This document shows, piece after piece, positions 9,554-20,873 of a stretch of 64,000 bases of DNA. Positions within the stretch are counted from its first letter, which is position 1; the number at the start of each line of letters is the position of its first letter. The DNA comes from Cercozoa sp. M6MM (Eukaryota; Endomyxa: Ascetosporea): assembly GCA_040357565.1 (NCBI GenBank), contig JBDODJ010000020.1; one strand, 5' to 3'. Under the pieces are notes generated by a model. That model had not been told where the DNA came from. It ran no database searches and worked only from the letters and a program-made list of their open reading frames with translations. The translations under genes and the position numbers were made by a program.

Positions 9554-11601
9554 ATGAACTCGGATCAGGTATGCCAGGAATGGAGTTTGTTGTGATTATT
9601 TTCTCGAGCAAAACGTGTGCTCCTCAGATCGACGAGCAATGGGTCGCAAAAACCATCGTCGAAAACCAGCTTGATATACGAGCGGTACTGAAGGTGTACT
9701 CGCGCTTGCTGCAGGAACAGGTGTCGGATCCGATCGCTGTTGTGGTAGAGTTTCATCTACATTGCTTCTGTCCATGTGTGGTGTATTTGTCGCACATTGC
9801 AGCCGCCGCGCAACCAAGCGCCTGCAACGCCGCCTTTAGCTACTTCATTCCCCGATACTGACTCTCAGGTAGCAGGCAGGTCATCTTGGGGTCCAATACG
9901 GTTCCACTGATTGGTTGACATGCGTGGCAGAGTCAAGACAGTGAGGAGCAAACCCAAATGCCAACGCCGCGACGCTTGTTTCAGGACGAGCCACAGCCAG
10001 CCTCACCTGAGTATGCAGTCGCAACAGCGCCGGAACCAACGCGACCAATGTTTGTGTTCGGCGCCGAGTTGCAGCAACACACCAAGCACATGCGTATCTC
10101 GTTTCTTCCCATGTGCTCTATGGTTCTATGTCTATATGAAATGGATACAGCACAAGAACCATGCTGTTTGGGTTGTGCATCAACGCAACAAGTAACGCGC
10201 GAATTTTCTGCACACACACACACACACATACACACACACACACGCACGCACACACACACACACACAACGTATGTATGTCATTTCTATAGAAATACCACAT
10301 CATGAGTCTGTTTCGTCTACCATTGTTGCAGGTGCATTTATCTGGACTTTCCGGGAGCATTCGAGTTTATAACTGGTGCCTCTGACAGTGTTCAAGTGTG
10401 ACCGAGTGTGCTCGCATTCACACGCAACTCTTGCAGTACTTGGCACGGTATTACCACTATAGCGTCGATAAAAGTAGTGGCGCCAACAGTACATTGCTCC
10501 TCTTACCCTTCCCTCTGACCTCTTGCACCTTATTCATGCAGACAACGGGAAGTTACCAGGTCCGTGTCCCGAGTGGCTCCGCCGACACTTTGCGCTCTCT
10601 GTGTACCTCATCTATTGTTGAGCTTGGACTTGTGTCGAATATAGGAATGCTTAAATGCACTTGGCACAGTGCCGATGCGAAGGCAGCGACATCAACGCGC
10701 CGGGCCAATGGCGAACCTCGTCTCAAACGACGCAAGTACCAGCCGGTATGCCTAGACTCATATCTGGCCTATATCCATGGTCGTTTAGGTTCCCTATTTA
10801 TTTTACAACAGTCCAAGGACCGACTGCAGAAGGCGCGTGTTGTCTTGCGACACCTGCGACTACACAGCAGCGGCAGTGTGCTAGACGCTGAGAGCGGTGT
10901 CACCGTGTTCAGCGTGCCAAAGTTTTCCACCAAGACTGCCCTCGTTGCGGTACACAGGCCTGGGGGTTGCTAACAGATTAAAGGTGTCTTGTGCTTTAGG
11001 ACTACAACCTCAAGCACTCGGGTGACCCGGACCTCAATGTCAAGTCGTATGTCCAGCGTGCAAGCTTGGTATACCTTCCACCCCACATTGCTTGGTTTCT
11101 ACGATCTGTTTCTGCGCTTTGAAACAGGCACTGGATTCTGAATTGCGCATCGACTGCTGCCCCCGACGCGAAAAGAACCAAAAGAAATCGACCCCGCCTC
11201 GTATATCTTCCAAGTACACTTTGCTTTGTGCCTGTACCCCTCAGTCTGTATAGCGGCCCCGATCCCGACTCCGACGGTGGCCGTGCAGTCAGCCGCGTGT
11301 ACAGGCGAGCAGCAGCAGCCGCAACAACAGAGGCAATACCTTCAACAACAAAAGCAGCAACAACAAATGATGCAGCAGCAACTGCAGCAGCAGCAGCGCA
11401 TGATGCAGCAACACCAGCACCAGCAGTATGCACAACCACAGCAGCACCTAACGCCGCAGCAGCTGGCACAACACTGGCAACAGTATTACCTTGCACAGCA
11501 CCACTACCAGCAGATGCAACTCATGCAGCAGCAGCGACTACCCCAGCAGCAGCGGCAGCAACACCAATTACAGGAACTACATCAGCAGCAACAACTACAG
11601 C

Positions 11602-11647
<46 letters not shown>

Positions 11648-11658
11648 NNNNNNNNNNC

Positions 11659-11704
<46 letters not shown>

Positions 11705-11744
11705 GCAACAACAGCAACAGCAACCACACAACCGGGGTTCCTGA
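9554..11744 (+). CDS. Unidentified polyglutamine-rich protein
   Basis: Starts MNSDQ, then spliced exons give IDEQWVAKTIVENQLDIRAV, a Pro-rich linker (PPLATSFPDTDSQ), MPTPRRLFQDEPQPASPEYA, an ordered-looking section (FVFGAELQQHTKHMRISF, then ELGLVSNIGMLKCTW and a basic RRANGEPRLKRRKYQP that could be a nuclear signal), KARVVLRHLRLHSSGSVLD and DYNLKHSGDPDLNVKSYVQR. The last exon is almost all Gln (CAG/CAA with some Met, His, Leu), ending QPHNRGS. It contains a 10-N gap, so the tract length is unknown. I do not recognise the ordered part; the polyQ tail and basic patch suggest a transcriptional coactivator, but that is a guess. A (CA)n intron lies at 10212-10265. Repeat copy A follows 326 bp downstream. 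Confidence 0.7.
10212..10265. repeat. (CA)n microsatellite in an intron of the polyQ gene
   Basis: Nearly pure CA dinucleotide repeat with two CG and one TA interruptions. Confidence 0.9.
11311..11725 (+). repeat. CAG/CAA trinucleotide tract coding polyglutamine
   Basis: Begins as mixed CAG/CAA with other codons and becomes pure CAA from about 11598. It is broken by 10 N at 11648-11657 and continues to about 11725. In the gene's frame it encodes Gln. Confidence 0.95.
11648..11657. other. Assembly gap, 10 N
   Basis: Ten N inside the CAA tract; the true repeat length is unresolved. Confidence 0.99.
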
Positions 11745-12557
11745 CCAAACCATGTACCATAGTCAGGACCCGTCACTGCGCTACATTGCACTCGCATGCT
11801 AGGGATTTGAATTCTGAGACACCACGCAAACCTTGAACTGTTTTCCTTCGCTTTACGTTAAGTTCAATTGGTCACGGCATACGGTACATCATCGCATGCG
11901 ATGGTACACGGTCGGATATATCGTATATTGATGTTGCGTCGTGCGTCGTGTCACGTCAGTGTGCTATCTCGTACAGCGGGTAGGAAACCAGCAACTGCAG
12001 AAAGGTATTGAAAACGACGAAGGGCTCCCTCTGCCGTCGTGGCCTCTTAGCGTAAGTTTACTCCCAAGTTGTTAGTTAGTTGAGTCTTCTAGGAAACCAA
12101 CTATGTATCCCGCACCAGTCCGGGGTGGGTCACAAGAGCATGACAGTGTCTACCGCCCGCTTAGGGTAGGACCATACAACTCCCCTTTTGACGTTCCCCA
12201 AGACACCGAAGTAGACTTCATGGTTGGTGCAAGTAGCGGGCTACAAGTAGAGAGGCGTCGCAGGCGGGGCCGGGTCGTCCCGTCGTCGTCCTTCTCTCCA
12301 CTCGATAACTAAACAAAACGGACCAGCGATGAGTGGTGACCTAGTCTATGTCGAACTCCCAACTGTGTGTGAGTTCAGTTGCACTAGCGTCTGACTGCGG
12401 GAGTTCTAAGGGTACTAACGGAAAGCCTCCACACGCATTGCGACTATAGCAGCTGAATGTAAGGTATCAAGTGCCGTGCAGAGGGCAGAAGGCAGATTAG
12501 GAAGAGAAACAGGCCTTCATCGCCAGGCACAGCCAGAAACTCCGACGCGTCTTCTAC
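11745..12557. other. Intergenic region between the polyQ gene and NOL6
   Basis: Convergent intergenic region of about 810 bp. It holds full-length repeat copy A (12070-12328). Outside that I see no conserved coding exon or RNA gene. The short ORF at 12103-12312 is inside the repeat and is not supported as a gene. Confidence 0.6.
12070..12328 (+). repeat. Dispersed repeat family, copy A (full length)
   Basis: About 260 bp. It opens gttagttagttgagtcttct, continues aggaaaccaactatgta, has the core ggggtgggtcacaagagc and taccgcccgcttaggg, then gacaccgaagtagacttcat, ctacaagtagagaggcgtcg and ends near ctaaacaaaacg. The minus-strand copy B at 57523-57792 matches over its whole length at roughly 75-80 percent by eye. 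Lies on the same strand as, and 326 bp past, the polyQ gene stop. Confidence 0.88.
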
Positions 12558-15500
12558 CTAGTCCTCGGCGTCGTTAAAAACGACGTCAACGGCAAGTCCG
12601 TCGGCCACAGCGAGCATCTCGGCCGCCAACTGGCGCACGTTAAAAACAAACTGCGGCGCCTGCGTGTCGTCCGCAGTTTTCTTGTTCCCCTTGCTCTTCT
12701 TGCCCTTTTTGCTCGTCTTGGTGCGTTTGGGCATCGAATACTCAAATGGAACTGGCGAGACGCGCTGTCTCACCTGTAGATGAAGAAAAACATGCATCCC
12801 CCAAGGGCAACAGCACACAAGTAGGAAACAAATGTACCGACGGGTCCACTGAAACGCCAATGAAGGCAGCACCGTTTCCGACCGTGGCGACGCCGAAACG
12901 GTCGACACACAGCGTACAGCAGTTTCCGAAAGAAGCGCGCAAGTCGCGCAGCACCAGCCACAGTGGGTCATAGCCCATCGTCGGCTGTGAAAATGGGTGT
13001 AAGCACTTGGAGATCAACAAATCACACTAAATTAAAGCACCGTTTGAATCTTGCGCTTCTTCTTGGCGAGAGCCTTGGACGGCGCCAATTTGAAGCCATC
13101 CTTGTCGGTGTCTGGTCGCTCTAAAAGGTTAGAGATAAACAGTCATGGAAATTAAAATTCAAGAAGGAATACCGACGTCTTTTGGCGGCAGCAGGTGCCG
13201 CTTGGCAGTCTTTTCGCGTCGTGCCGCACGCATGTGCAGACGACAGTCACTGTAGGGCACGGCACCATCGTCGCGCAGCACCAGCACCAGGTCGAAACGC
13301 GACGTGTCGCACTCAAACAGTGCCTGCCACTGCCGCACCTACAAAAAGCAAACATACGAGATTGAAGGGTGTGGTAAAAGACGTAGGGCAGTCGACCTGT
13401 TTCTTGCGTGACTTGGCGTCCAAGTCGCTGTTCTCTGCATCAAGATGCGCTTGCAACAGTGCGTCCACATGCGCCAGATGGCGCCGCGCTAATGTTTGCA
13501 CTCGCTCGAGTGCCGGCAAGGAAGGGCACGTCGACTGTGAGCACAACAAAGAATCCTACCAACAAAAACGTTGGAGCAAAGACATCTGGTACCGTCCAAA
13601 CCGAAGTGAGATCCTTGGGTGTCGCAATGAATGGTACACGACCCTGCATACACAGATACACTCAAAAATATGAGGTGTTATGGACATGGCCCTCAAAACT
13701 ATCTCAACACAGTCTCAACACCATTTGTACCTCCTTCTGAGCGAACTTTGTAAAATTCTCGTCCACTAAAAAACACAAGTGCATTTATGCCTCTTCTCTG
13801 CATTATATATAAAGCGACCGGTACCATCCTGTCGCATCTGCAAGTGTGTCTTGGTTCCAAACGTCATGTCCGTGCCTGTTATTCGCACAACACAGTCAAG
13901 AAACACGCATAGGTCAAAGAGAGGTAGCAATACCGGTGCGTGCGTCCAGAGACACCAACAGCGGCTCATGCAGCCAATCGTGCTCGCACAGCAAGCGCCA
14001 GAAACGTCGGAGTGCCTGAAGAGAGAAAGGGTTATGTACAGCTCCGAGTAGACACCTCGTCACAGTACTCTACCTGGACAGATGACACAGGTGGCGCACG
14101 GAAAGGCGCAGGCGACGTCCAAAGCGACATGACCATCAACTCGGCCGCTGCCTCGGAGAAGCCGGGCAAACGCTTTTTCTCTGCCACAAGGGAGACCGGT
14201 ACACTGTGGTATGGGGCAGGGGTATACAAGTGCAGTACCAGGTAGTACAGACACATCGAGCTCGTCGTTGCGCAGCAGCATGAGCTGTGAGGCGAGCCAG
14301 CGCTTAACGAGGCGCAGTGCCGCCGCCATCGTGGGCGACGCACCGCTCAGACCCGACACGGCACTGTCAGGGTACGAATGAACGAGGCTCACAACGGGCA
14401 AAATGAGTGTGTTGTACTTGGAGTGCAGAGGCCAATAGCGCATACGCCTCTCCATATCTTCGAAGGTGGGATTCTGCACAGCAAAAAAAAAAAAGAGTAA
14501 GGAATCAAAAAGGGATATGCAAAGAAAACTACCTCAGTAACTCGCAACAGCAGCAATTCTTGAGGCGCCAGCATCTGCACGCGGAAAGGCACGCCGTCCA
14601 CCAAGATGTCGCACCACTAGACGCACATACAGACATACACATACACAAGATACAGTAAAGGTGCACACACTTGAGTACCTGCAGGGCTGGCGTAGCAGGC
14701 CAGCGCTGACGACGACGCATCGCTTCAGCCATGCGCACGAGCAGCGCCGTCTTAAGGCGGCCCACCGCGCCGACATCCTCGGGCCAGCCACCGGCACTTT
14801 CGAAGGTGCTGTATCAAACATCCATACAAATATCCACACACCAACATATATATATATATAAATATATATATAGTACACTGCGACAGGCAGAGGCACGAGC
14901 GACGCCGTGCGACGCGACTGGTCGACCTGGTCGACCTGTCGCAGCGGAAGCGGCGGGCACACCGAAGCCTCGGCCAGCGCCGAGTCGCACAGACTCACAT
15001 CGACGACACGAAGCGGCAATGCTCCGCCGCACTCGGTGCGCAGTTCGTCCTGTCGAATGCAGGAAGATAAAGGAGCACCAACAGCTACATGAGCGAACAA
15101 AGTACCTTCAGGGCATTGAAAGCCTGCTTGATAGGTGAGAAACGCGGCAGCAAGGCGGCGTCAGTGGCAGCACACAGAACGTCCTCCTTCTCACTCTTCT
15201 TGTCCTCATTGTTGCTGTGCAGCACACTGGACAGGAGGGCAGTCATGCGCGAGGCGTCCAGTTGCAGGTGTCGCGACAGGATGTGACCTACATGAGGAGG
15301 GATGCCATATAACACTACTCCTCGTACACTTTGAGGCATGGGCAGTACGACAGATGGCGGCAGGCACAGCCACGGTGCCCTGCTGCTGCGCCACGTCATT
15401 CCACGACACCACGTGCCGCAGCGTGCCGTCGCTTTGGCGACACAGACGAGTGCGCGGACCCCAGAAAGCACGCCATTTGCGCACCTCGCTTTCTGTATAG

Positions 15501-18357
15501 CATATATACACATTATATGTACATACACACTATAATGTATATATATATATAAATATCCAAAGAGGGTAGGCCTGAGGCCTGAGGTCTGAGAGGAATACCA
15601 TTGTCCTTGTGCGGGGGCGGACCGAAATCCTGCAGCTGCCTGAGCGACAGTGCGTCCAACTGCAGCGCCACCTGCACGGAGGCGGCGTGCAAAAACTCGC
15701 CTTCGCACAGACTACGATCAGTGATCGGGACCACACGAGGGACCGGAACACTCCGCGTGGCCACCTGTCCCAACACAGTCCACGTGACACGTCCAGACAC
15801 GCTAACCCAGAAACCATCCCACTCAATGGAAATGTACCACGGTAGCACGCGTGCCCAGTGCACGCGTCAGCAGTGTGCACACACGCCGCTGCACAAAGGC
15901 CTGGTGCGCCTCTGCCGGTACAGGCGGCACGAAGGACTCGAATCCGCGCGGACACACGCGCAGCAGCTCGTCACACTGCGAGGCCAAGTCGACGCTTTCG
16001 TCAAAGAGCAGTTCGCTCTGAAGCACATACACATACAAACATACATACATACACATGAACACATACATACACACATACGTATACATGCAGACACACATAC
16101 GTACATACATACGTCCATACGTCCATACATACATACAGTGTAAGCCAGACGGTACCACTTGTGCAGGCGACAGTGTATCGGAGGCACGCAGCGTGTCATA
16201 GGCCGCACGTGCCGCCTGACGCAGCAGCTCGTAGCGCGCGTTCGACATGTGCGCCGCCAGATTGAGACACGTCTTGTTGCTGTGTGTTTACATCGGTAGG
16301 GTAAAGGTAGGGGAGATTAAGCGCATGAAGGTTGGGAGTACCCATCGAGATCAAAGTCGACCGAGCACAGTAGCGTAGGTGCATGCAACTTTAGTGACTC
16401 GGCATGCCGTTGTGCATGCGCCTTGTGGGCAGGACTATCGCCTGCAGGAAGTAGCATACATTTGCAGACACATACAGGCAAGGTCAAGGTGTATGGAGGC
16501 ACAAGGCAAAAGGCCAGCAGCGGTACCGCCGAGGTGCAGACCCTTGGTGCCCCAGTGTCGCTCGGATGCCAACGTCTCCATCGTCATGCGCACACACTAA
16601 TGGGGAACGTAAAGGAGTACAGAAGGAAAAGAAGGAACGTACCTGCAGCAGCGACATGTGCGGCAGCAGCAGCGACCGCGCTCGCAGGAACGCGACGACA
16701 CAGGCAAGCATCGTGCCTGTCATACCGTCCTGCGTGTACAGAACATTGTACAAATGGACAAACACAGGTACAGACAAACACAAGTGTACCAGTCCGTCCA
16801 GTTCGCGTCGTCGTAGCCACACCTTGAGTACCTGCACGCACTGAAGCAGCACGTTCCTACAACGGGGAGGGAGGGTAAGGTATACCCAGGAGAGCTACAC
16901 AGAAGATACGGAGTGCTGTCAGCAGGATTGTCCTCTTCAGGCAGTAATGCGTCGGCCAAAAACTGGTGCAGCGGCAGTGCCAGCACGTCCTGCAGCACGA
17001 GTGTGTTGTGCACACTCGCGTCCTGCTTTTCAACTCGCCTGTCGGAACAAGGTATACAAACAAATGGCGCAGAAAAGATAGAGTGGCCTACTTGGCACGT
17101 GTCGACACATTGCGCGTACGCAAAGTTTGTCCACTGAGGAGAAAGAGTGACAGAGAAACGAACAAGAGGAGGAAACACAAGCTACGCCTTGTCGTCCTTG
17201 TCGCCGCCCAACGTGTCTTGGTCGAAAGCGAGACGTGATAGGTCCAGCACACGCTGCTGCTGGCGTTGCTTGCCACCTGTGCAACATGAGAGGGCTGGTA
17301 AGACCATACAAGGAACGAGACTGAACGTACCAACAAATGCATTTAACGGCAGCACAGGCAGCACGCGAATCGTCGTTGCTTTCGCTTGCTTGGTGCGACG
17401 ACGCGTCTTCTTGTCGGACCAGCCCTTTGGACAGCGAGTGAAGTGTAAAGACAAAAGACACAAGACAAAGCAAGAAAACAAAGGCGATGTGTACCAATTT
17501 CTGTTGCACAGCAGAAGCGCACGCAGTCCACACTGTCTCGGTAGGAGTGACCACCAGACATGGCTTCCACTCGCTGCCGCCGAACGGGTGCGTCAGCGAA
17601 ATCTGCCACTCAGCGTCACTCGCATCACTCTGCGACAGATGCTGCGCCAGTGCGTGCAGCCACGCTGCGCGCTTTTCCAGGTACCGAAACTTGAGGAACT
17701 CACTGCGCATGCACCATACTGACCTGTCACAGTCCACAAATGTGCATCGTACCGCTGGAACAACATGTCGGCGCTGATTTCGACAGCAACATCGACGTTG
17801 CGTCGGTTGCCCTGCAGGCATACAAGTGTTCAACGATACAGACAATTGTTTTATCTGTCAATACAAGAATCACGCACCATGTCAATGTCACAGCCGAGTG
17901 CGTAGGAACCAATCACGTCGACAGCGGCCGGCGGTAGCGTTCGGAACACGAGTGGCTGCGACCGACGCAGCGGCACACCTGTCGGAGAGGGAAACCAGAA
18001 GGAGAATAACATGAGTACAAAATAAACAGAGTAGAAAAGGCGTACCACAACGAGCTTGATTGGTTTGCGTCGTGAGTTCCTGTTCCGGCATGCTTTCGAG
18101 GTGTGTCTACAAACACGACACTCACCATCGCAGTGCGTCACATACAGGCGGATGCATACCTTAATCTGACGCAGAACTGCATCCAGCACGGGGTTGCGCG
18201 ACACAGCGACGTCTCGCAACAGATCGCGCGCATTGTCCTGTCCCCAAGAAATCCATTATTCAACCAGCCCACACAGCCCATACACCATGTGAACCTCAAA
18301 TATGATGTTGCGCGCCACTGTGACATCCGCCACGTCATCTAGCATAGGTTCACTCAT
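12558..18357 (-). CDS. NOL6: Nucleolar protein 6 / UTP22 (Nrap family), SSU processome component
   Basis: Part of the UTP-C module of the small-subunit processome acting on pre-18S rRNA in the nucleolus. The minus-strand product begins MSEPMLDDVADVTVARNIIF. It contains the Nrap signature VDVIGSYALG with an acidic strand after it (degenerate nucleotidyltransferase fold), FRYLEKRAAWLHALAQHL, VLKVWLRRRELD, RKWRAFWGPRTRLCRQSDG, LVKRWLASQLMLLRNDELD and, near the end, MGYDPLWLVLRDLRASFGN. These align in order with human NOL6 segments. The C-terminus is a Lys-rich tail (KRTKTSKKGKKSKGNKKT) then VVFNDAED. There are about twenty short introns; many donors read GTAC. One intron at 16025-16140 carries an ACAT/ACGT repeat and another (14838-14880) TA repeats. 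Confidence 0.93.
14838..14880. repeat. (TA)n-rich intron of NOL6
   Basis: Runs of tatata with few interruptions within a NOL6 intron. A similar TA stretch lies at about 15537-15552 in another intron. Confidence 0.8.
16025..16140. repeat. Tetranucleotide ACAT/ACGT microsatellite in a NOL6 intron
   Basis: Imperfect acat, acac and acgt repeats over about 115 bp. Confidence 0.85.
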
Positions 18358-18524
18358 CGTGACGCACGCTCACGGCGTCTGTGATACGGTGTGGCTGGCG
18401 AAGTATTAATTATTACAACAAAAATAAGCATACCAGCGCTCCTATAGATTTGTGCTGCCAGATACTAAATATGCCAAAAGCCTCGCTTTAAAGAGTCATT
18501 TTTACTGTCTTGTTTGCTCTTAAA
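18358..18524. promoter_or_regulatory. Bidirectional promoter region of NOL6 and ARFRP1
   Basis: Only 167 bp separates two divergent start codons. It contains ATTAATTATT at about 18405-18414, shared with the ATG3/PEX19 spacer. Confidence 0.5.
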
Positions 18525-19419
18525 ATGTATACACTGGTGTCAGCAATGGCATCATCTTGGTGTGAAAAACGCCAGGTGAATGTGCTCGTTCTGGGCTTGG
18601 ACGCCGCTGGAAAGACCACGCTGTTGGAACGCTGCAAGCAACGACAGAAAAAACAAGTGGAGGTGTGGGAGTCTGCCTTCCATTGGCAGATTGGGAAACT
18701 TGGTGTGTGCAGACTGAGGCAATGAGGTTACGACTGCAAACGCTGCCACCCACGATTGGTCTCAACGTTGCACGCGTCACATGGAAGAACAAGGTACCTG
18801 AAGCTGTTGTGCGTGTGTTATCAGCAAGAGTTTGTTGTTGTGTAGGTTAATCTGACACTCTGGGATGTGGGCGGTCAATCGGCAATTCGTCGGATCTGGG
18901 ACAAGTACTTTGATGACGTGCATGCTGTAATCTTTGTCGTTGATGCCTCGGACAGCGAACGGTTTGGCGAGGTCACTTTTTTAGCAGGTTTTGATCAGTC
19001 TGCTCTTAGTTCCTTTGTTGTCTAGGCCAGAACTGAGCTGCACAGGATAGCTTCCCATGAGAAACTCGCACAAGCACCGATACTAGTACAACCGCCTCAA
19101 AGCAATGATTTGACACTGGGTGTAGAGTTGTCCAATTGTAGGTGCTGGCGAACAAAAGCGACTCACCACATGCCTGCTCGGCTGAAGAAGTGATGCGACA
19201 CCTAGATGACCAGGTACTCAGCTTGTGCTCACGCATTGGCATGTCATGTGTTGTGTTTAGCTCTTGGTGTCTGAACACGAGGATGCCGAGGTAGCTGCAC
19301 GTGCCTCTGCCGCACTGCTCGATGTCGGCGTGTCTGAAGCGCTAGATTGGGCTGCGTTCCCGCCATCGACACCGACGATGCCGCTTAATGTTGCTCCTTG
19401 TGTTCACTTCATTTCATGA
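18525..19419 (+). CDS. ARFRP1: ARFRP1 / Arl3p-like Golgi small GTPase
   Basis: Small ARF-family GTPase of the trans-Golgi network that, in animals and yeast, recruits ARL1 and golgins. The protein opens MYTLVSAMASSWCEKRQVNV, keeping the Met-Tyr-Thr-Leu start of ARFRP1 rather than the Met-Gly of myristoylated ARFs. G1 is GLDAAGKTT, the switch region PTIGLNVARVTWKNK, G3 WDVGGQ with the catalytic Gln, then WDKYFDDVHAVIFVVDASDS, G4 NKSD, and a C-terminal helix LDWAAFPPSTP. The first ATG at 18525 is preferred over the Met at residue 8 because of the conserved opening. Four introns or so; donors gtacct and gtactc seen. Tail ends HFIS. Confidence 0.88.
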
Positions 19420-19728
19420 TGGTGCGATGTGTAATCCGGCCGATGGTGATTTGATCCAGTCGAATCGAATCGAATTCGAACGGAACCGAATAGGTTGAAT
19501 CAACCAACGCAAGTTCCGTTCATTGGCCACTGCGTCTACATGCGATGCGATGCGCAATAGCTGAGCTAAGTCGAGTTGAATCGGCGAATAGAACGGATCA
19601 AGTAACGTAACGTAACTTGCCGTCCAGCGCAGCGGGTACCCAGATCATGACAAACTATTTAAGTCTTGGCTAGTACTACCTACTTGCCGGCCGATTTCGC
19701 TCGGCTTGCGTCACCGTTGCACTGGCAC
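19420..19728. other. Intergenic region between ARFRP1 and CWF19L1
   Basis: Convergent spacer of about 310 bp. It has short degenerate repeats (tcgaatcgaatcgaattcga, gcgatgcgatgcgc, acgtaacgtaac) but no recognisable gene or RNA. Confidence 0.5.
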
Positions 19729-20834
19729 TTAATCGGAGTCAGAGTCGCTGTCCGACTCGGCGGTGAAGTCAAAGGATGCAAACACGCGCTTCAGAGCTTC
19801 CGCATCGGCCGCCTCTTCCTCCCTGTCAAAGCAGACGGATACAGGGCACACAACACGTCAATGTAACACACATCTGACAAAGCACAACGTACTTGGTCTG
19901 CTGGCAGTTCTGCCAAAGAATTCGATCCGGGCGCTTTAGTACATCTGCAGTGGCGAATAATAATGCCAGGAGGGCAGGTATGGTTGTATAGATACACTTA
20001 CCACGACACAAAAGCTCGCGCATGATTTGGACTTGCACGCGCTGGTGCGGCGGAATGCGATATACGAGCATATCGGCGTCGGCATCAGACAGGTCGAACC
20101 ACAAGTAGGGCGAGTCACCCACAAAGGCATGCCAAGAGGCGTCCACACCAGCGGGTGCCTCCTCTGGCTGCGCAGGCGGCGCCACCAGCGGAACACCGCG
20201 TTCATCGCTCGCACGCATCAGTGCATCCCGTGCCGACTTAAGCGACACTCCGGAAGGCAAAGGAACGCACTCGATAAAGCCATGTGCCTACATGGTCCGC
20301 TGAACGGGTTTGGTGTACATGTAGCAGCGATTATGGTACCTGGTTTCGGGTGGGAATGTGACGCTCATAGAAGATACACTGACGCTTGCCACCTAAGGGC
20401 AGTTAAGTTGAGACGTAAAGGGCAAAGGGGCGTACAAAGGCTACACACCTGCCTCGGAGGCAAACATCTCACGCAACGCATCCATAAACTTGCGCATCTC
20501 GTCTGCTCACACAAAGGCATAGATACAGTAGACATACGCTGTAGAGCATGCAGAAGTACCCTGAGTATCTGCAGGTGCCAAGGCAGAAGCAGGGGCGTGA
20601 CTGTGTAGGAATAGATAGAAGAACAGAGAGGATGGGAGTGGAAAGGCAGAAGAGTACAGCATAGGCATGATGAGGCAGTGGCCGGTGAGCAGCGGGCCCT
20701 TGGGCACGGCGACGTAGGCCTTGTCGCCCAGCGCCACCACCATATGCGTCTCGAAGGACGGACTTGCCAGACAGAACCAGCACTCACGTCGTTGCTGTAT
20801 GACAGACACACACACATATATACACACACGCACA

Positions 20835-20873
<39 letters not shown>

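Noticed and set aside
11521-11836. Poly-Thr, poly-Asn, poly-Val and poly-Cys frames over the CAA tract
   Set aside because: Shadow frames of the polyQ exon; only the Gln frame joins the upstream exons and ends at a sensible stop.
12103-12312. 69-codon ORF
   Set aside because: Lies wholly inside repeat copy A and is not conserved in copy B, where the frame is broken.
16025-16140. ACAT/ACGT array as a regulatory or centromeric-type repeat
   Set aside because: Short, imperfect and inside a NOL6 intron; ordinary microsatellite.
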